Positions 36,395 to 48,004 of a stretch of 64,000 nucleotides of DNA are shown here, in pieces. The position numbers were made by a program, and so were the translations under genes. Within the stretch, counting starts at the first letter, position 1. The number at the start of each line of letters is the position of its first letter. The stretch is from positions 49,919,001-49,983,000 of the forward strand of contig NC_092316.1 of NCBI RefSeq assembly GCF_036785885.1. Direction: 5' to 3'. The DNA is from Coffea arabica (Eukaryota; Streptophyta; Magnoliopsida; Gentianales; Rubiaceae). The notes beneath the pieces are model-generated. The model was not told the origin of the DNA. It saw nothing but the letters and a program-made list of their open reading frames with translations, and searched no databases.

Positions 36395-38147
36395 ACAGCC
36401 CCATGTGCCAAAAAAATGGGTCGAATCCATCTTTTTAATAGCTTGATTTTTTAGTGTCATGTCTATGGATTATGGGTAATTAATTAGCGGTTTCAGATTT
36501 CAGTTCATATTGTGTGGCAGTTAATGGCTCTTCTACTCTTTGAGGCATGTCAGTTATATATTTTAATTCTTGTTGTGTGGCAGTTAATGGCTCTTCTACT
36601 CTTGAGGCATGCTCTTACCATTGGAAATGGTGATGGGGATGATGATGATGTTTCTACTTTCTTCGCTGTAAGTGGATTGAACTCTGGCTTTCCTTCAGCA
36701 TCTGTAGTTGGTGGTATTGAGCATCTATGTTATGTTTGACTGTGTCCAATAATCTGCTGTTCCTTGGTAGCTTTTCTTGCTCCGGGTTGCTGGTTTCCTT
36801 CTTCCTTGCTATATCATGGCTTGGGCCATCAGTGTATTGCAGCGTCGAAGGCAAAGACAGGTTAGAGCCATCTCTATAGCTCATCTTGTTATGTTTCCTC
36901 TGATAATTTTATGCAAACACCAAGTTGCAGCTAGGAGGGAGGGAGGAGGCTCAAATGTTGCACCATTTTGCTGTGCCCTATATGCAATTACATGCTTCTT
37001 TTTTTCTTCTCCTTTTCTATTCTCTCGTTCTCTCCCCCCTTTCAGGTTGTAATTTTGTTCCTGGGGATGGGGTGGTTAAACTTTTCTACAAGTACTCTGG
37101 TCATTGCAGTAGACTGAAGATTCCTCATTGTGCTATTGTTTTATAGCTGTCAATGTGAAAATTGTTGCTTGATGACTATAATTATCTGGCACATCTTCAA
37201 CTAATTATAGGAGTTCTGAGAATGACTCCTGCATTTATTTTAATTAGGTCATTGTGCACATGTTTACATGGGCTTCTGTTTATAGGTTGATTTTCTATTA
37301 CTAGGGCTGCAAACGAGCTGAGTGGAATCGAGATTTGGCCTAATTGAGCCGAGCCTCGACTTAGGTTTATGAAGCTCGAGCTCGACAAGCTCTCAGTATA
37401 AAGCTGGAGCTTGAGCTTAAAAAAATTAAATAATTATAATTATTTTATTTAAAAAAAAGAATAAAATAATAATTTTTCTTAATAAATAATAAAATATTAG
37501 GGATATATATGTAATTTCATTATTAAAATAAAAAATATTATATATATAAAATATACATATATATATATATATAATCGAGTCGGCTTGCGAGCTAACGAGT
37601 TAAGTATCTTTGAACTTGAGTTCAACTTGGTTAGCTTGAGCTCGACTAGGGCTTTGACTCAAACAGCTCGCAGGCGGCTCGACTCGTGTACAGCCTTATT
37701 TCCAATATTGTTGTTGGGTTCAATGCTTTACGTTTGATTTGTTTTGACTTTCACGTAGTGGCTTTTTGTTTCTAATTTAAGTTATGCTCTTTGCACGTGT
37801 GTGTTTTGGTTGGTCTAGAGAGTTGATTTACTCTGTTTAGGGGGGAAAATACCCATATTTCATTTGTATGGCTTGGTTGTAGCAAATTGTTAGCTCCTGC
37901 ATATTGTGTTTATCTTTTATTCTGTTAGTAGAAATTGCATTATATGTCCTTACTGATTTCTTCTTTACATCTTCTTCTCTTGAACCAGGAAGCAGCAGCA
38001 CTGGCTGCAGCTGAGGTCGCTTTTCTGCTGCAGGCTGGGCAACGTAGGGGTATTCAAGTCAGAATTGCACCAGTACCTACACCAGCACCAGCGCCTGTAG
38101 CAGCAAACGAACCTGCAGTAACTGCACATACAGGGCCAGCTCAATGA
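33202..38147 (+). CDS. RING-CH (C4HC3) membrane E3 ubiquitin ligase, DUF3675 family, seven coding exons
   Basis: Coding exons: 33202-33474, 34490-34561, 35167-35231, 35669-35825, 36584-36667, 36771-36860 and 37989-38147. All junctions are GT..AG and in frame, giving 299 residues. The RING-CH finger uses C68, C71, C84, C86, H94, C97, C110 and C113. Conserved plant features follow: GWTIAGTPVDLNDPRLIAMA (about 139-158), a first hydrophobic segment (about 186-200), a second (about 218-238, in LFLLRVAGFLLPCYIMAWAI), the RRRQRQEAAALAA block and a proline/alanine-rich tail. By family it should transfer ubiquitin to membrane proteins at endomembranes or the plasma membrane. The C4HC3 pattern separates it from ordinary RING-H2. 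Exon 5 has two duplicated in-frame acceptors. The one chosen (exon from 36584) matches the family spacing. Confidence 0.93.
36511..36620 (+). repeat. Tandem duplication of the intron-4 splice acceptor and exon-5 start
   Basis: TTGTGTGGCAGTTAATGGCT and the following CTTCTACTCTT(T)GAGGCATG occur twice, 63 bp apart. The potential exon starts are 36521 and 36584. The first copy has one extra T, but the total offset is exactly 21 codons with no stop. Either acceptor therefore gives an open protein. Confidence 0.9.
37302..37698. mobile_element. ~397-bp hAT-like element inside the last intron of the RING-CH gene
   Basis: The left end is TAGGGCTGCAAACGAGC and the right end, complemented, is TAAGGCTGTACACGAG. 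Both flanks are full of GAGCTCGA/GCTCGAC words, and the centre is an AT-only block including (AT)n. The adjoining bases (TCTATTAC and TTTCCAAT) do not form a clean 8-bp duplication, so the insertion is old or one end has changed. Confidence 0.65.
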
Positions 38148-40357
38148 CTTCTGGGTTTCCCGTCTTCTTCTAAGCTTGTCTAGAGGAATGTACTGATGAT
38201 TACGGTTTCTTCCGACATTTTTTACAGCACCAGAGGAAATATATGTATTGATCTTTGCAATTGTTTCTGCGGGTTTCTTTTTCCTGGTTGTGGGTTGATC
38301 CTGCTGTCCACGATATCTTAACTTCAATCATTGTATAAGACCTGTAAACTACATATTAAAGTAGCAATCACTTCAGCTGCTGCTGTGGATTGCTTTAATT
38401 TTCAATATGATTATTCTGTAAATAAGTGAAGATTTGTACTTGGTACTTGCTCAAGAAGCTGTTATACTATGACTATGACCGTTCTTTGTCTTCATTCCTG
38501 TTAACACCTTTGCTTTTCCCCTTGTTATAGTGTTCAGTTGAATGCATTTTACTTGGCTTTCAGTACCAGAAAAGGAATCTGCTAAGATGTATTTAAAACT
38601 GGTTTTTGTAAGTTAACCATTTCCTGATATCTGCAGCTGTAGAGAATCTAAGAGACAAGGGAGACTTGGCCGCTTTGTAATTTGTTTTCCCTGTTTAGTT
38701 ACTTGGGCTACCCCCCTTTTTTTTTGCTTTGCTGCCTAGCTGATGAACAGATGACTTTGGTGTTATTGGATCAGTTGGTGATCTCTTTACCGTTAGGCCC
38801 TATTTGGTTTTTGAATTTTTTTGGTGCTTATGTTCACAATTAATTATGGAACAATCAATTAGTGGAAATAACATGCTTTCAATTCTTAGGGGTAAGGTAA
38901 ATCTTGACTGTCAGTTTTCAATTCAGCAAATATTTAGCCTTGCTCAACCAATTCTTTTGAAGTTTACAAAATTTTTTAAAAGTTTTTTACAACCTATTCC
39001 AAGATGAACGAAACATGGGATGAGACACTTTCAACAATTTAAACCAATCTCATCCCACTAATCCATCACAGAAACGTGCTTGAGAGATTTAGCAAATTAC
39101 TGAAGCAATGAAACAATCTTGCCTTGAAGATAAGTTTTGGGATTTTCTTCTCTTCTCTTTTTAATCTTCTTTTGGATCCTTAGACGCTTTGAAGAAAAGC
39201 CAAGAAATTGATTAAGATAAGATGTATAAGTGTATAACAAGGTTTATCTTCTGAAATTTGATTGTCCTAGGATGCATAATCTGAAAGCAACTGCTCGTGT
39301 ATGTTTCTTTTTTGCTTTAAAACCGTGCCAAAAGAATCTAAACAAAATACTCTTGACTGGCTTTTAGATCACATTACTGCATTTCCATCTCTTTTACTAA
39401 TAACTTGTAAATAAACCACCCCCAATACACCATTCCTCCAGGAACATAAGAAATTTCGTGTACTTTCTAATGCAAACCTAATCAAAAAATTTCTTAATCA
39501 CATGGCATTTGGTTCTGGATTAACATATGTTAAGGGTTCCTTTGCATGGGGGTTTTTCAAAAAAAAAAAAAAAAAAAGGGGTCAATTTGGTAACAAGAAG
39601 AAACTAGAGTTGGCCAGGAGCAAGAAAATGAAATGGTAAGGCCATAATTTGGTGTTATGGGGTTCAATTCGTTGTTAAAATTTTGAATGGATTTAATTAT
39701 GGTCATGGCTGCTAAAAACAAAGATAGAGAAGAGAAAAGAAAAGCATAAAGGAAATCCATTAAGCACAAGAAACCAAGACTGGGATTTTTGTTTGCATAG
39801 AGAGAAGAGCTTGGAATGCTAAAGTGAGATAGCATAAAGCAGGGATTTGGTTTTTTAGAAGAGGCTTCTATCCCCACATTGCCCAACATTCCCCCAGCTT
39901 TATCTAGCTTTCTTGCAACTGTAGCAACCTCAACTTTGGCTGGCTTATGCCTTTGTTCTACCGAAGGAGCCACTCACACTTTGTAATTCAATATTCAAAT
40001 TCCTAAGGCTACAAAAGAATGTTGAAGATACTTTTCATTATCCTTATACATCACATATTATGATTTATGCCCTGGTTAATTGTGTTGATAGGATTTGGAG
40101 TCAAAACACAAATATTCATCTAATTGGTGAGCTGTAGGACAAAAAAGTTGGAGCTTTTCAAAGCTCAAGTTGGGTTAAAATCCCTAATTTTAGCTACGCG
40201 TTATTGAAAAATTAAATCAAATATTATTCTATGTTCAATCAACAAATAATTAGTGTCACGTAAATAGTATCGTTATCTCGTGTTATGTTTCTTGCAAATA
40301 TAGTTTTTTGCGCCCTCAAATGCAAACATCCTTGCATGTGCATTGGTGCGCAAATAC

Positions 40358-40394
<37 letters not shown>

Positions 40395-41193
40395 CGATAA
40401 CTCTTACTTTTACTCTAATATATATTAGAAGAGGGCCCAACTAAATCAAGAGAGATTAGAGGGAGAGGATTCTACCTCTAAACCAAAGGGGTGCACTGCT
40501 ACACACCTTTTGAATTTTACTACAAGTGTAGAGGTTTGAACTCCTAACTTTCAGTCGGGCCTGTACCTTATGCTTCATTGGGTAGTCAGCTCGTTAAGGG
40601 GAATATAATTTGGTGACCATATTTGACGTCTCCTATAGTCCTGTATCTTGCAGGGCTCACAATTAATTTCATCTGTCTATTGAGCTGAGCCAAGGGGTGC
40701 AGATTCAGTTACTTCATAACTCAAAAAGAGTGGTTGAACACGTGAGAATATGGTCTGATGACTTGGCCAATTGGTCTACAGTTCTAAGAGTCTGATATGG
40801 TCCTTGTTTGGTCCAAAAGAGCAAGGCAGATGATAGAGATGTGGGGAACCTACATAAAGATTCTTGGCTTCCCTAGAATGATGTTCCAGTTTAACTTTTG
40901 TTCAAACCAGTCAGTGTCTTCTAAAACAGCCTTACATTTACTTCTATGGCAGGCTTATCATTGGGTGAATCTTAACTTCTTCAGATGTTCAGGGCCCCTC
41001 TATGCTTTATACCTTTATTCAACCAAATCCCACAAAAATAAAATAAGGCAGATGTTTATATATGGCAGAACGAGGCATCAAGAACCAGACAGTATAGTGT
41101 AGTCTTTACTCTTTAGACAAAGTACCTATTCTGTTCTTATTGTCCAAAACAAGAGATACCCGTTATCCCCCTTGCTTTCGCACTGCAGCAAAA
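38148..41193. other. 3' flank of RING-CH gene, intergenic DNA and CLE upstream region
   Basis: The first ~350 bases probably contain the RING-CH 3' UTR. A minus-strand open frame at 39557-39973 (138 codons, but beginning at GTG) has no recognisable domain and ends in an A/T run. I do not call it a gene. An AT tract lies at 40354-40389. A possible SINE-like B box GAGGTTTGAACTCC is near 40530. TATATATGG near 41057 is a plausible TATA element for the CLE gene. Confidence 0.45.
41055..41063 (+). promoter_or_regulatory. Possible TATA box of the CLE45-like gene
   Basis: TTTATATATGG lies about 135 bases before the ATG at 41194. Transcription starting ~30 bases downstream would give a ~100-base leader. 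The call rests only on position and sequence. Confidence 0.35.
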
Positions 41194-41478
41194 ATGAGCT
41201 TCTCTTCTTGTAGGATGATCATACTAATTGTCTGTATTGGATCCTTCTGTTTCCAACCAGAGAAGGTTTCTGGTCTTAGAAGTATAGATCTTGCTCTCAG
41301 ATTACATGAAGGAGAGTTATTGTTCCTAAGAAGTTCGCGGATTCTAAACTCTGTTGCTTCAGAGGGCCTGCATGTGCAGCTAAATTTAGCTCCTGCGCCT
41401 GCAACGATGTTTGATCCAAACCAATCAAACAAACGGAGAGTTCGAAGAGGGTCAGACCCCATTCACAACAGATGCTGA
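41194..41478 (+). CDS. CLE45-like signalling peptide precursor
   Basis: A single-exon 94-residue protein. Residues 1-27 form a secretory signal: a basic/polar start and the hydrophobic core MIILIVCIGSFCF. A variable middle follows. Residues 81-92 are RRVRRGSDPIHN, followed by Arg-Cys and the stop. This dodecapeptide is the CLE45 type, having Arg-Arg where most CLEs have Pro-Thr/Ser and an Asp-Pro-Ile-His-Asn end. By family knowledge, CLE45 peptides are secreted, processed and sensed by BAM-class receptor kinases, restraining protophloem differentiation in roots. I chose the ATG that starts directly before the signal peptide; the frame is open upstream but without an ATG. The gene converges on the GT47 gene 860 bp away. 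Confidence 0.9.
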   Translation: MSFSSCRMIILIVCIGSFCFQPEKVSGLRSIDLALRLHEGELLFLRSSRILNSVASEGLHVQLNLAPAPATMFDPNQSNKRRVRRGSDPIHNRC

Positions 41479-42338
41479 TGTTCGCAACAGATTGGTTTGT
41501 TTTAGGTGTTCCATTGTAAAGACAAAACATGGTGCTGGATAAAGGACCGCCTGCTTTAGATCGAGATGATGCAGAAATTTAGGTTGGTTGGCTTGCTCAC
41601 GTGTTTAGAAACTATAGCTTTGTTGAGTTTCGATTCTTCTTTTATCATTTCTTAGTTGAAAGTTCAGGCTTTTGTATCAAAGAGAAGCTGAGAAGATGCC
41701 GATGGAACTGTCTCATCAGAAACTACAATTGTATAAACATGATTTTTAACTATAGCTTAAACATTTTCTGGATACAACTAACCTCCATAGTGTTTCTTTC
41801 CAACTCTGATCCAGTGCTTGTTTGCATGTAATATCCTCAAGCATACAACTTAAATGTGTAAACTTCTTGAAAGATTTCTTTTACCTGCTTTGCCAAATTC
41901 TCTAGAACCACCACCTGACGTGAAAACTTCTGAATAATGTTTTATCTTCACTGTATACCTTGTCACGCATAACTGAATTTGCAGTACTGCTAATGGTAGT
42001 CCAGGCTGTCCACCAATCATCTAAAACAAGGTAAGTTCAAAGTGGAAAACGCCCGCTTACGAATATCAACCTCTGTTTCTCTGGAAAATTTTCTGATCCA
42101 CTGGTTATTTGGTTAATAATAAAGAATAGGCTCAGCTGAGGTTGCAAAAATTTCTGAACGGCTAATTCTGACCCCTATACTTTCTAAAGCTCCTTACTTT
42201 ACAAAGAGTAAGAGGATCTTAGCAGGAGAAACAGCAGCACAAAGATACTAATGACCCTATAAGCCCATTTTTCAAGAACCCCCAGATTCCAATAGTTGGA
42301 ACTCTATTTACCAAGTCAGTAAAGTTCTTGTGGGGTTC

Positions 42339-44887
42339 TCATGAAGTAGATGATTGGCCTTCAACAAGAATCTGTGTCCTCTCATATCGGGTTTTCCTAT
42401 GGACACTTGACTTTACACCAGATATCTTCCTTGAAACAGCCTGCCAAATCATATCCACCGCATCACCAGGTCGAGAAGGGTATTGATATTCATAGTGCGA
42501 TGCAATGTCCTTTAGTTTCTCCCACATTTTGGTCCACTTGTCCCGCTCAATTCCCCTCAGAAGATTCAGAAGGTAACCACTTTTCACAGCTTCTGATGCA
42601 CGGATAAATATGCAGAACTCTGAGTAGTCCAAGATATCTTCAAATGGTAACTCAATCTCATCGCTAATTATCACAGGAACACAATGACTAGCAATGGCAT
42701 CAAAAAGCCTGTTCGAGGAAGGAGTATCTCCTGCAATATTAAGGCAGAATTTGGATGCGGCCATGCCATGGGATGCCTGTTTTATACCATTACTTCCAAT
42801 ACTTCCAAATGTGAAATGTACATCCTTCTCATCTTTGAGAAGATAGTAGAGTTCCTGACGAATTATGCCACCCTGAAAATTAAAAAGAAAAATCATGAGA
42901 ATTTAAACTTTATCATCAGGACTTGTAGAAAAGGAAAATCCAGACTTAGATCTATGACCAAATGGTGAGCCAGAAGAAAGCAACAAAAGTTTCTGTATAG
43001 GTATGATTAGGTTGTTAGGAATTGAAGGGGGAGGTAAGGGTGTTATCTAACTGGAGATGGTGAACGAGTTTGCATGGCTTTGAATGAGCTGATAGAATCT
43101 GTTTATTCAGGATGCTGGACGTCAAAAAACTATACCACTGTGGCCCAGATTTCTGTTCAATGAAAGTAGGTATTGTAGCAACAAACTGGGGAACTTAACA
43201 AACATTGAAGCTAATAACAGACAATCAGCATCATACCAAATCAGACAATGCATAAGTACATCTGTAATTGCATGTATGACTATCGACAAAGAAAACAAGA
43301 TTATGTACAAACAAATATATGCGCTCATGTTCGTACAATACCAACATTTTCCTGACTTGAATAATAAGATGCCAATTCCATATTAATGTGAAGTATTTCT
43401 TTTAAAAGTAACTCCTGGTTACCATAATTCAAAGTAGTTTTAATTCTAAAATCATGAATTCATGGATATATGACTGTCTGATGTGAGGTTATAGCCGGAA
43501 TGACCATTTCAACCACTATGTCGTCCTGCAGATTTCTTGTCAGTATCTAAAACCAATGCATTTTCCATTTGAAGGTTCTTATAAAACTCAGTAATTTTTT
43601 CTTTGTGAAAAAGAATAAGTTTCATGCATAACAGCAGCAATTTGCAAGCCTTCCATTTTAAGTCATATGGGTAAATAAAGCTGGAGGACTTCAAAATGCT
43701 CAATGCTGACTGAGTGAAAACCTCAGAAGACCTTTTCAGTTACCACATTTCAGCCCCAAAACGTTCCCTAAAGTTAGGATCACATCACACAGATTGTAGG
43801 AATAATAACAACAAAACAGGGTACCCAAGAGGCTCCAACTCACGGGTTGCAACACAAGATCAACATTGCAGACAAAATGTGTAAAGATTAAACAATTCTA
43901 GGGTAGAAGAACCAAATGAAAATAAGAGCAGAGACTTACAGCTTTCCTGTAGATTGCACCTTGGAAATACACCAGTGTGGGCCGTTTTTCAAATGGGGCT
44001 GAGTCACTAGATGAAATTGTCTTCACCATATGTTTATAGGGAGCAATTATATCCTTGTCAAGATTTGCTACATGAGGAGGGTATCTTCCAAAATCTGCAA
44101 GCACAAACTTGGCAGAATGCAACTTCTTCCTTGCATTCAACAAACTATTCGGATGGTGGGCTACAATCAAATGATCTTTCCCATGCAATCGTTTCCACTC
44201 ATCCCTATCCTTCAGAAACTCAACTAATTTATCTTGCAGTAATCGGTTCACACTGACTTTCTCCTTCCCGTGAAGCTTAGAATGACGGTTGTAACTTAGA
44301 GATGCAAAGAATGGCACAAACAGGATATCTGCTTCAGTCGAATGCTCCACTCTGATGGCAGTACATGGTCTATCTACATTTGGAGAATTTGATGATAGGA
44401 GATCAAGTGTGAGCCAGTACTCAATGCTGTGTTGTAAATTCAAACCACCAGGATATGAAGGTACTTGATGCAGATCACTAACATCAGGCCACAATTGATT
44501 CACACCTCCTCTCCAATTCAACAATCCAAAATGAAATTCAGCAGGCAAGTCATACATATAGACCCTAAGAAGAGCCTTACTTGGATCACATTTTACTCTC
44601 CTTGCATCATGTCCTAGTCCATCCAACTTCTCAGTGAAATTCACATAAGGAACCTCTTCATTTCTAACTTCTTCAGTAGTTAAAGTTTCAGAAGGGTTGA
44701 CATTGTCTTTCGAGCAACTAGATGGACTATTGACAAGGAAAACCTGAAGAACCGAGATGTTTCTGAAAGAACTGCCACAAAATTGGAAGAGGGACAATGA
44801 TGAAAGAAGTAAAAGAAACAGCGAAAGGCCTATCAGGCAAGAAAGAAACCTTGAGGGTAGTATACTTTTCTCCGACATTGTAGACAT
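42339..44887 (-). CDS. ARAD1-like GT47 (exostosin-family) glycosyltransferase, two coding exons
   Basis: Exon 1 is 44887-43940 and exon 2 is 42872-42339. The 1067-bp intron starts GTAAGT and ends TTTCAG, with the frame continuous across ...AIYRKA|GGIIRQ.... The product is 493 residues. A type-II membrane anchor lies at about 15-37, followed by a Ser-rich stem. The exostosin/GT47 domain runs from about 105 (LLRVYMYDLPAEFHFGLLNW) to 440 and contains IEYWLTLDLL, LFVPFFASL, FADFGRYP-like ADFGRYPP, KFCLNIAGDTPSSNRLFDAI and VPVIISDEIELPFEDILDYS. This is the ARAD1/ARAD2 subfamily, Golgi enzymes implicated in adding arabinose to pectic rhamnogalacturonan-I. ARAD1 is somewhat shorter (about 450 residues). 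A second in-frame Met is at 44878. The donor substrate is inferred from the subfamily only. Confidence 0.93.
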
Positions 44888-45600
44888 TTTTCAAGAAGCA
44901 GAACTGAAAAAAGTCACTTTCTTGAACCTCTTGAAGCTTAGTACCTTCAAGAAGAGAAATTAATGACTTCCTTCCAGGACAAAATGGGCTTAGATTCTAC
45001 ACAAAAAACACCTGTTCCTTTTTAAGAAACAATTAAATGAAGCTCCAGAATAGTGTCAATGCCATCCAAATAAGTAGGAATACTCAAAGGGGTTGCCAAT
45101 TCAGTCCATAAACTCTAACCTTTCACCCAAAATCCAAAATTTCACATCCCACGAAATAAAAACCGAAGAAAAAGAGAGCTAATTTCCTCTGTATTTGCCT
45201 AAGTCTACAATCACTCTCTGTTCTCACCGTTCAGAAGAATCAGGAATATCAACCTGCAGGCAAAATAAATACAGAAGAATAACTAAATATTAAAACTTTC
45301 CCAAGAATTTCATCCAAAAGAGGAGGTCAAGAAAAGAAAAAAAAACACACACACACACGCACACGCACGCACGCACGCACGCACCCTTTTCAGCTCAAGA
45401 AAAGTAGCAATTCCTAAAGGTATGATCTTTACGAAACAGAACAATACAATATTAACTACAGTAGCTATTTCTTAGGATCTTGGTCATCAAGACTAACTAA
45501 TTCTTCATGGGAAAATATCACAATATCACAAATAAAACAAAAATGCAAATTACCTAATTAGCTTCTTCTTGAGCTAAATATTGATCGGTTTGAAGCAGAC
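44888..45600 (-). other. Likely leader region of the ARAD1-like gene with a microsatellite
   Basis: Upstream of the ATG, a tiny exon-like segment (45253-45228) is bounded by TTTGCCTGCAG and GTGAGAAC, so the leader may be spliced. No transcript evidence is available. A (CA)n/(GCAC)n microsatellite at 45344-45384 lies in the same region. Confidence 0.35.
45344..45384. repeat. (AC)n-(GCAC)n compound microsatellite
   Basis: Pure AC repeats pass into a GCAC/ACGC tetranucleotide run. Length variation is likely between individuals. Confidence 0.9.
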
Positions 45601-46394
45601 AGGGTCCCAGTTAAGAGAGCATTGCCCGCAGGCACCCAAAAAAGAAGTTTGATCCAGTTGCTCTAATGACAATCTATATATCAATCAAGACTAGTTCTCT
45701 AGTCTTTTTATTAATTGACTATTCAGCTTTTTATGCCATTCTTGAAAGTGGACCAACAAAAAAAAAAAAAAAAAGGAGAGAGTAGTTTCAAGACACTTTT
45801 GGCGTGCCCAAAAGAACAAAACCCCTTTATTACCGGAATAAATGAATCACTTTTTATTAGGAAGTTTTCCTTGTACGCTGGACAAAATGATGACGTGTCA
45901 CTGTTTTGGTAGATGGTGCGGAAACTAATGCTTCTTGGCTGTGTTTAGGTACGTTTGGTTTATAATAGACCACGCATTCAATGATCAAAGGTGACCTCAT
46001 ATTATAGGAAGTACAACATGAAAGGCATATGGTACGAGTCCTTTTAATGGGTCTACTGTAGACTTGATATACAGACTACTTGCCCATCGCTACCTAGACT
46101 TCTTAATGGTACATAATTAAACGTTGACCAAGGTTTATTTTTGGATTTATTTTATTTGTATTTATCTTTTTTTTTTTGGAAGCATATTTGTATTTATCTT
46201 TGTTTTACGTCGTTTGGGTTCAACCAATGTGCATCAACTTTACCAAATGTTGATTAATCAATCAAGTGTTTAGTTGGGGGAGGGGGGCTTGGGGAGGAGG
46301 GTTGCGTGGGAAAAATTGAAAATAATATATTCTAAATTTAGAATCTTCTGCTCATAGAAATAAGAAAAAAGTGCTTATTAGAGGAAAAATTATA

Positions 46395-46723
46395 CTCCCT
46401 CCGTCCCACTTTGATAGTCTCGTTTTCCTTTTTCGTCTGTCCCAAATTGTAGTCCACTTTCCAATTGAAGAATGTAGTTGTATTTTAATTTTTCTAAAAT
46501 ACCTTTATTCGATATAAGTTGTTGTTACTATAAACCTATCACATTTAATGAGAATTGATTCTTTTTTTACCATCAATTCAAGTTCCCGTAAAGTTATACT
46601 ATAATTAATGTGAGGGTATTTTAGGAAAATAGCTACCTAAATTGATTGTTCCAACAAAATTAACTACTTTTTCTTAAACCGTGTGAAAAATAAATCAGGA
46701 CTATCAAAGTGGGACGGAGGGAG
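46395..46723. mobile_element. 329-bp Stowaway-type MITE with TA duplication
   Basis: It starts CTCCCTCCGTCCCACTTTGA and ends with the inverted form GTGGGACGGAGGGAG. TA dinucleotides flank it (46393-46394 and 46724-46725), as expected for Tc1/mariner-mobilised Stowaway elements. Related copies in this window are at 393-692 (decayed) and 56093-56499. Confidence 0.9.
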
Positions 46724-47400
46724 TATAAACAATCATTGAAATACAAAATTTAATGTCCTATGGGTGTCCATTAGACAGATCATATTTGTATTTTTCTTTG
46801 TTTTATGTCATTTGGATTCAACCAATGAACTTTTTCCAAAGGTTGATTCATCAAGTATTTATTAGTAGAAAGGAGGTTCCGTAGAAGGAATTGTATACAG
46901 GAGATTCTGAATTTAAAACTGGTGGCCTAAATAAGATGTATTTATTTAATGGAGTTTTAGATAAACAACCACTGGGGGGACAACATTAAATGCATGTGGT
47001 ACAAGCTATGGGGAATTCCTCTTGCTATGTTGACTTGCTTGTTAGTCCGTGGGGCCCTCTATAGCGAAACATTTGGCCAGCAGTACTTTGTTTTCTTGTT
47101 CTGGTTTTGTTATAACTTGGAATTAGATCAACTGGACAAGGGCTCAACTAATATGGTACCAAACTGGGGTGAGGTTCAACTAATTAACGTAAGTACAAAG
47201 AAATTAGTAAACAAACAAAATATGGACCCCTTTAATGTACTAATCTCATTTTAATACGAAACTCTTTCAATATTAGAATCTTGGCCCATCAAAGATACTG
47301 TAATTTTGAAAGTTACCTCGCTGAGAATTACAAAACACTAATAAATATCTAAATTGTTACTTTCATCGTTTGCTATTTTAGAAAAATCGAGCAAGTGTCT

Positions 47401-47403
<3 letters not shown>
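46724..47403. other. Intergenic, no gene recognised
   Basis: An 86-codon frame at 46994-47254 has no recognisable features. Nothing else was seen. Confidence 0.4.

Positions 47404-47452
<49 letters not shown>
47404..47452. repeat. (AT)n tract
   Basis: About 24 AT dinucleotides without interruption. It is self-complementary and can extrude as a cruciform. Confidence 0.95.
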
Positions 47453-47455
<3 letters not shown>

Positions 47456-47685
47456 AAAACGTAGAGATAAAGGAATTAAAATAAGCATATAGGTTGGAGA
47501 TTTAATGGCTGTAAATAATTTCATATTGACCTCAATATATTGGATGACAAGTTTGTTTGGATTGTAAGTTATTTGAGATATTTTTACTATAGTACTTTTT
47601 GTGATATGATGTATGTGAGATAAAAAGGTAATTGGGGAAGTAAAAAGGTGTATTGGAAATTGTAACGATGATATAAACAAATATA

Positions 47686-48004
47686 CTCCCTCCCTTTTTT
47701 TATAACTGACGTTTAAGGTTTTGCACACCAATTAAGAAAATTTTTTCATTGCTTAAATCTGTACACTACTTTCCTTTTGTACTCTCATTAATTGTCCAAT
47801 GAGGGGCAGATAATTACTAGGGTTGTTACAAAGAGAGAAGTAATAATTACTAAGAGTAGTAATTAATAACCCTGTATTGGAAAAGAGAGATAAAAGGGTA
47901 AAATTGTGAAAAAATAATTAATACTGTATGGGGATTATAAAACGACAGATAAAAGTACACTGGAGCAAATTTCTTAAACGTCAGTTATAAAAAAAGGGAG
48001 GGAG
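47686..48004. mobile_element. 319-bp Stowaway-like MITE, family B copy 1
   Basis: The termini are inverted repeats of about 31 bp, beginning CTCCCTCCC, then a T run, then ATAACTGACGTTTAA. TA flanks lie at 47684-47685 and 48005-48006. The interior contains AATGAGGGGCAGATAATTAC. The same element lies in the opposite orientation at 58717-59052. It has no coding capacity. Confidence 0.9.

Noticed and set aside
36202..36438. Frames across the (CT)n tract in the RING-CH intron
   Set aside because: They are intronic, repeat-derived and not conserved.
39557..39973. 138-codon minus-strand frame
   Set aside because: It starts at GTG, ends in a homopolymer run, lacks any recognisable domain and has no splice-supported partner.
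42350..44256. Plus-strand frames across the GT47 exons
   Set aside because: They are antisense shadows of the conserved exostosin-domain coding sequence.
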